A DNA stretch of 10,722 bases from an uncultured Oscillospiraceae bacterium. Its GTDB lineage: Bacteria > Bacillota > Clostridia > Oscillospirales > Oscillospiraceae. The position numbers and the translations under genes were made by a program. Shown here in pieces: positions 9,115 to 10,722 of the stretch. Location of the stretch: the NCBI GenBank assembly GCA_934635545.1, contig CAKTZN010000053.1, positions 1 to 10,722 on the forward strand. Reading direction: 5' to 3'. The first letter of the stretch is position 1, and each line of letters opens with the position of its first letter. The notes under the pieces are model-generated. The model was given only the letters and a program-made list of their open reading frames with translations. It was not told the origin of the DNA and searched no databases.

Positions 9115-10034
9115 AGCGCCGTCACCTCGTACAGCCGCCGGCCCTCACGGCGGGTGATGGTCACAGCCTTTTCAAATACCCGCAGCCGCAGAAGCTGGGC
9201 GAACAGGGGCTTGCGCTTCAGCTCCGCCGCGTCGGCGGCGTGGATGGTGGCCAGCAGCGTCACGCCGCAGTTGGCGGCGGCGGAGATGGCAGCCAGATCC
9301 TCCCGCACGGTGATCTCGTCCACGGCGATGATCTGGGGATTGGCCGAGCGCAGCAGCATGGGGATGCCCAGTGCCTTGGGACAGCCGTCCAGCACGTCCG
9401 TATGGCAGCCCACCGCCAGTTGGGGCACGCCCCGGTGGACGCCCGCGATCTCGCCCCGCTCGTCCACCACCGCCACGCGCCGGGCGGCGTGCTCCGGCGA
9501 GCCGTCGGACAGGGCGCGGATCATGTCCCGCAGCAGCGTGGTCTTGCCCAGGCCCGGCGGCGACAGGATCACCGCGGCGCAGAAGCGGTCGCCGTCCCAC
9601 AACTGGGGCAGCACCTCTCCGGAGAGGCCCTCCTGCTCACGCCCGATGCGGATGCAGACGGAGGACAGGTCGCGGAGATTGCGGCTCTCGCCCTGGCGCA
9701 CCACCGCCGTGCCGCACAGGCCCACCCGGAAGCCACCGGGGGCGGTGAGATACCCCTGGGCCATGGTGTCGGACACGGCATAGCGGGAATAGCCGGTGAC
9801 CATGTCGCATAGCTGCTCCAGATCCGCCTGGGCCACCCAGGGAACCGGCTGCTCTACGCTGGGCCATACCTCCCCCTCCGGCAGCAGCACTGTCATGGGT
9901 TGTCCCGCCCGCAGCCGCAGCTCCTCGGCGCGGGCCTTCTGATGATCCGGCAACTGCCGGGCCAGCCGCTGCCACCGGGGCGGCAGCAGCAGCGCCGCCT
10001 GCTCATACCGCGCGATGGCGTACCGCTCGTCCAT
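9111..10034 (-). CDS. spoIIIAA: Stage III sporulation protein AA (SpoIIIAA), secretion-type ATPase
   Basis: This 307-residue cytoplasmic ATPase is related to type II/IV secretion ATPases and powers or gates the mother cell-forespore channel. An N-terminal domain (about 1-145) carries the conserved EELRLRAGQP and the SRYAVSD, GYLTAPGGFRVGLCGTA segments. The ATPase core has Walker A SPPGLGKTT (158-166, Lys164), the VVDERGEIAG block (189-198) and Walker B IIAVDE (235-240, Asp239/Glu240), then a sensor-like LLATIHA. All catalytic residues are present and the length is the family's usual. The ATG is supported by AGGAGGG (10045-10051), ten nt upstream. It is the first gene of the operon, directly downstream of a sigma-E-like promoter. 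Confidence 0.97.
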   Translation of the reverse strand: MDERYAIARYEQAALLLPPRWQRLARQLPDHQKARAEELRLRAGQPMTVLLPEGEVWPSVEQPVPWVAQADLEQLCDMVTGYSRYAVSDTMAQGYLTAPGGFRVGLCGTAVVRQGESRNLRDLSSVCIRIGREQEGLSGEVLPQLWDGDRFCAAVILSPPGLGKTTLLRDMIRALSDGSPEHAARRVAVVDERGEIAGVHRGVPQLAVGCHTDVLDGCPKALGIPMLLRSANPQIIAVDEITVREDLAAISAAANCGVTLLATIHAADAAELKRKPLFAQLLRLRVFEKAVTITRREGRRLYEVTAL

Positions 10035-10063
10035 CCGACCACTTCCCTCCTGTTAGATAGTCC

Positions 10064-10090
10064 ACTGTATGAGGGAGCGGGCCGGGTTAT
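10064..10090 (-). promoter_or_regulatory. Sigma-E-like promoter of the spoIIIA operon
   Basis: On the - strand a -10 element CATACAGT (10064-10071) matches the sigma-E consensus CATACANT exactly. A -35 ATA core lies at 10088-10090 (context GTCATAAC) with 16 bp between the two, which fits the spacing of mother-cell sigma-E promoters. Initiation would be near 10057, giving a leader of about 23 nt that carries the AGGAGGG site of spoIIIAA. The B. subtilis spoIIIA operon is known to be sigma-E dependent; activity here is inferred. Confidence 0.8.
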
Positions 10091-10096
10091 GACAAC

Positions 10097-10134
10097 AAAA
10101 AACCACGTCCCGGCCCAAAGGACCGGGACGTGGT
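10097..10134 (-). terminator. Rho-independent terminator of the helicase gene
   Basis: Read on the - strand, CCACGTCCCGG (10133-10123) and CCGGGACGTGG (10113-10103) form an 11-bp perfect stem, extended to 12 by an A-U pair, around a 9-nt loop. T6 follows (complement of A's at 10097-10102). It ends the pcrA-type transcript only a few bases before the spoIIIA promoter -35 element, insulating the operon. Confidence 0.92.
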
Positions 10135-10185
10135 GGTTTATGGTAAAGGGGTTCTATTCGCAAAGGGGGACGATGCGTCCTGTAC

Positions 10186-10722
10186 TCACTCCTTGGTCAG
10201 GTGCCGCATGGCGGCCTTCAGCATCAGCTTCTTGGTACCCACGGTGTCGAAGGCCACCTCGATCAGCGCGTCGCCGCCCATGGCACGCACCGACAGCACC
10301 AGCCCGTGGCCGAAGGCGGCGTGCTTCACGCTCTCGCCCGCCTTGATCTCCATCAGGGGCGCGCTCTCCTTCTTCGCCGCGGCCGCTGCCACATAGGCGG
10401 GCTTTTTCGGCGTGGGACGCTCGGCATAGCCCACGGTGCCGCGGCCCGTATAGCCGCCGCCAAAGCCGCCGTAAGAGGTATCGTCATTATAGTCGTCGCT
10501 CCAGTGGCGCTCCTGCCGGGGCTCCGGCTTGCCCACCCACTGGCTGTTCTCCTCCGGGATCTCCTCCAGGAAGCGGGAGGGCATGGCGGGTGTGGTGCGG
10601 CCGAACAGCATGCGCTGCTTGGCGTGGGTCATGGTGAGATGCTCACGGGCGCGGGTCATGGCCACATAGCACAGCCGCCGCTCCTCCTCCATCTCCTCCT
10701 CGTCGCCCATGGCGCGGTTGCC
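10186..10722 (-). CDS. pcrA: PcrA/UvrD-type ATP-dependent DNA helicase, C-terminal part (5' end outside window)
   Basis: The frame is open to the window edge, so the gene starts beyond it; 178 residues remain. It begins just before superfamily 1 helicase motif VI (EEERRLCYVAMTRAREHLTM), which contacts ATP. It then continues through RMLFGRTTPAMPSRFLEEIPEE, a disordered charged and Gly/Tyr-rich linker, and a C-terminal Tudor-like fold (GESVKHAAFGHGLVLSVRAM, then ALIEVAFDTVGTKKLMLKAAMRHL) that in PcrA binds RNA polymerase. PcrA unwinds DNA in repair and at transcription-replication conflicts. Motif VI has VAMTRA instead of the commoner VGITRA. PcrA is preferred over UvrD2 or Rep because of the C-terminal domain; the symbol is likely but not proven with the 5' half missing. 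Confidence 0.88.
   Translation of the reverse strand, partial: GNRAMGDEEEMEEERRLCYVAMTRAREHLTMTHAKQRMLFGRTTPAMPSRFLEEIPEENSQWVGKPEPRQERHWSDDYNDDTSYGGFGGGYTGRGTVGYAERPTPKKPAYVAAAAAKKESAPLMEIKAGESVKHAAFGHGLVLSVRAMGGDALIEVAFDTVGTKKLMLKAAMRHLTKE

Noticed and set aside
8694..9812. 372-codon + strand open frame opposite spoIIIAB and spoIIIAA
   Set aside because: Pro/Ala/Arg-rich antisense shadow of two conserved sporulation genes.
10072..10094. Possible sigma-A promoter (TTGTCA) upstream of spoIIIAA on the - strand
   Set aside because: The hexamer 17 bp downstream (TCATAC) fits the sigma-A -10 poorly, while the same region matches sigma-E boxes exactly with correct spacing.

Overview
The window looks like a chromosomal segment of an anaerobic, endospore-forming Clostridia member with high GC content. 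It is probably an Oscillospirales / Oscillospiraceae-type gut bacterium. The evidence is a complete spoIIIA sporulation operon, whiA, a Gram-positive-type dnaE with an intact PHP domain, a DUF4364 regulator, strongly GC-ending codons, and short GC-rich intergenic palindromes of a kind common in that group. The lineage is an inference from gene content; no 16S or other marker is present.

Left half (+ strand): the 3' end of whiA, a small cysteine-motif (C_GCAxxG_C_C) protein, and the replicative polymerase dnaE are packed with overlapping stop and start codons (4 nt, then 1 nt). They almost certainly form one translationally coupled transcript. Next comes a DUF4364 winged-helix-type protein with its own near-consensus sigma-A promoter, whose -35 box overlaps the dnaE stop codon. 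After a palindromic intergenic element comes a 117-residue four-helix membrane protein of unknown function. A strong hairpin terminator at 5281-5311, apparently usable in both directions, separates this block from the convergent right half.

Right half (- strand, read from high to low coordinates): the 3' end of a PcrA/UvrD helicase with its own Rho-independent terminator, then a sigma-E-like promoter, then the full eight-gene spoIIIAA-AB-AC-AD-AE-AF-AG-AH operon. This operon encodes the mother-cell part of the SpoIIIA-SpoIIQ channel (feeding tube) that joins mother cell and forespore after engulfment. The genes overlap or lie 5-32 bp apart, consistent with co-translation of a stoichiometric complex. 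There is no accB/accC after spoIIIAH; the operon ends in a 150-bp intergenic region holding several hairpins.

I see no mobile element, CRISPR array, tRNA or rRNA, and no undescribed multi-gene system. The most useful observations are regulatory (two well-formed promoters placed at gene boundaries), the unusual redox-type gene embedded between whiA and dnaE, the complete PHP metal-ligand set in DnaE, and the dispersed-repeat-like palindromes.
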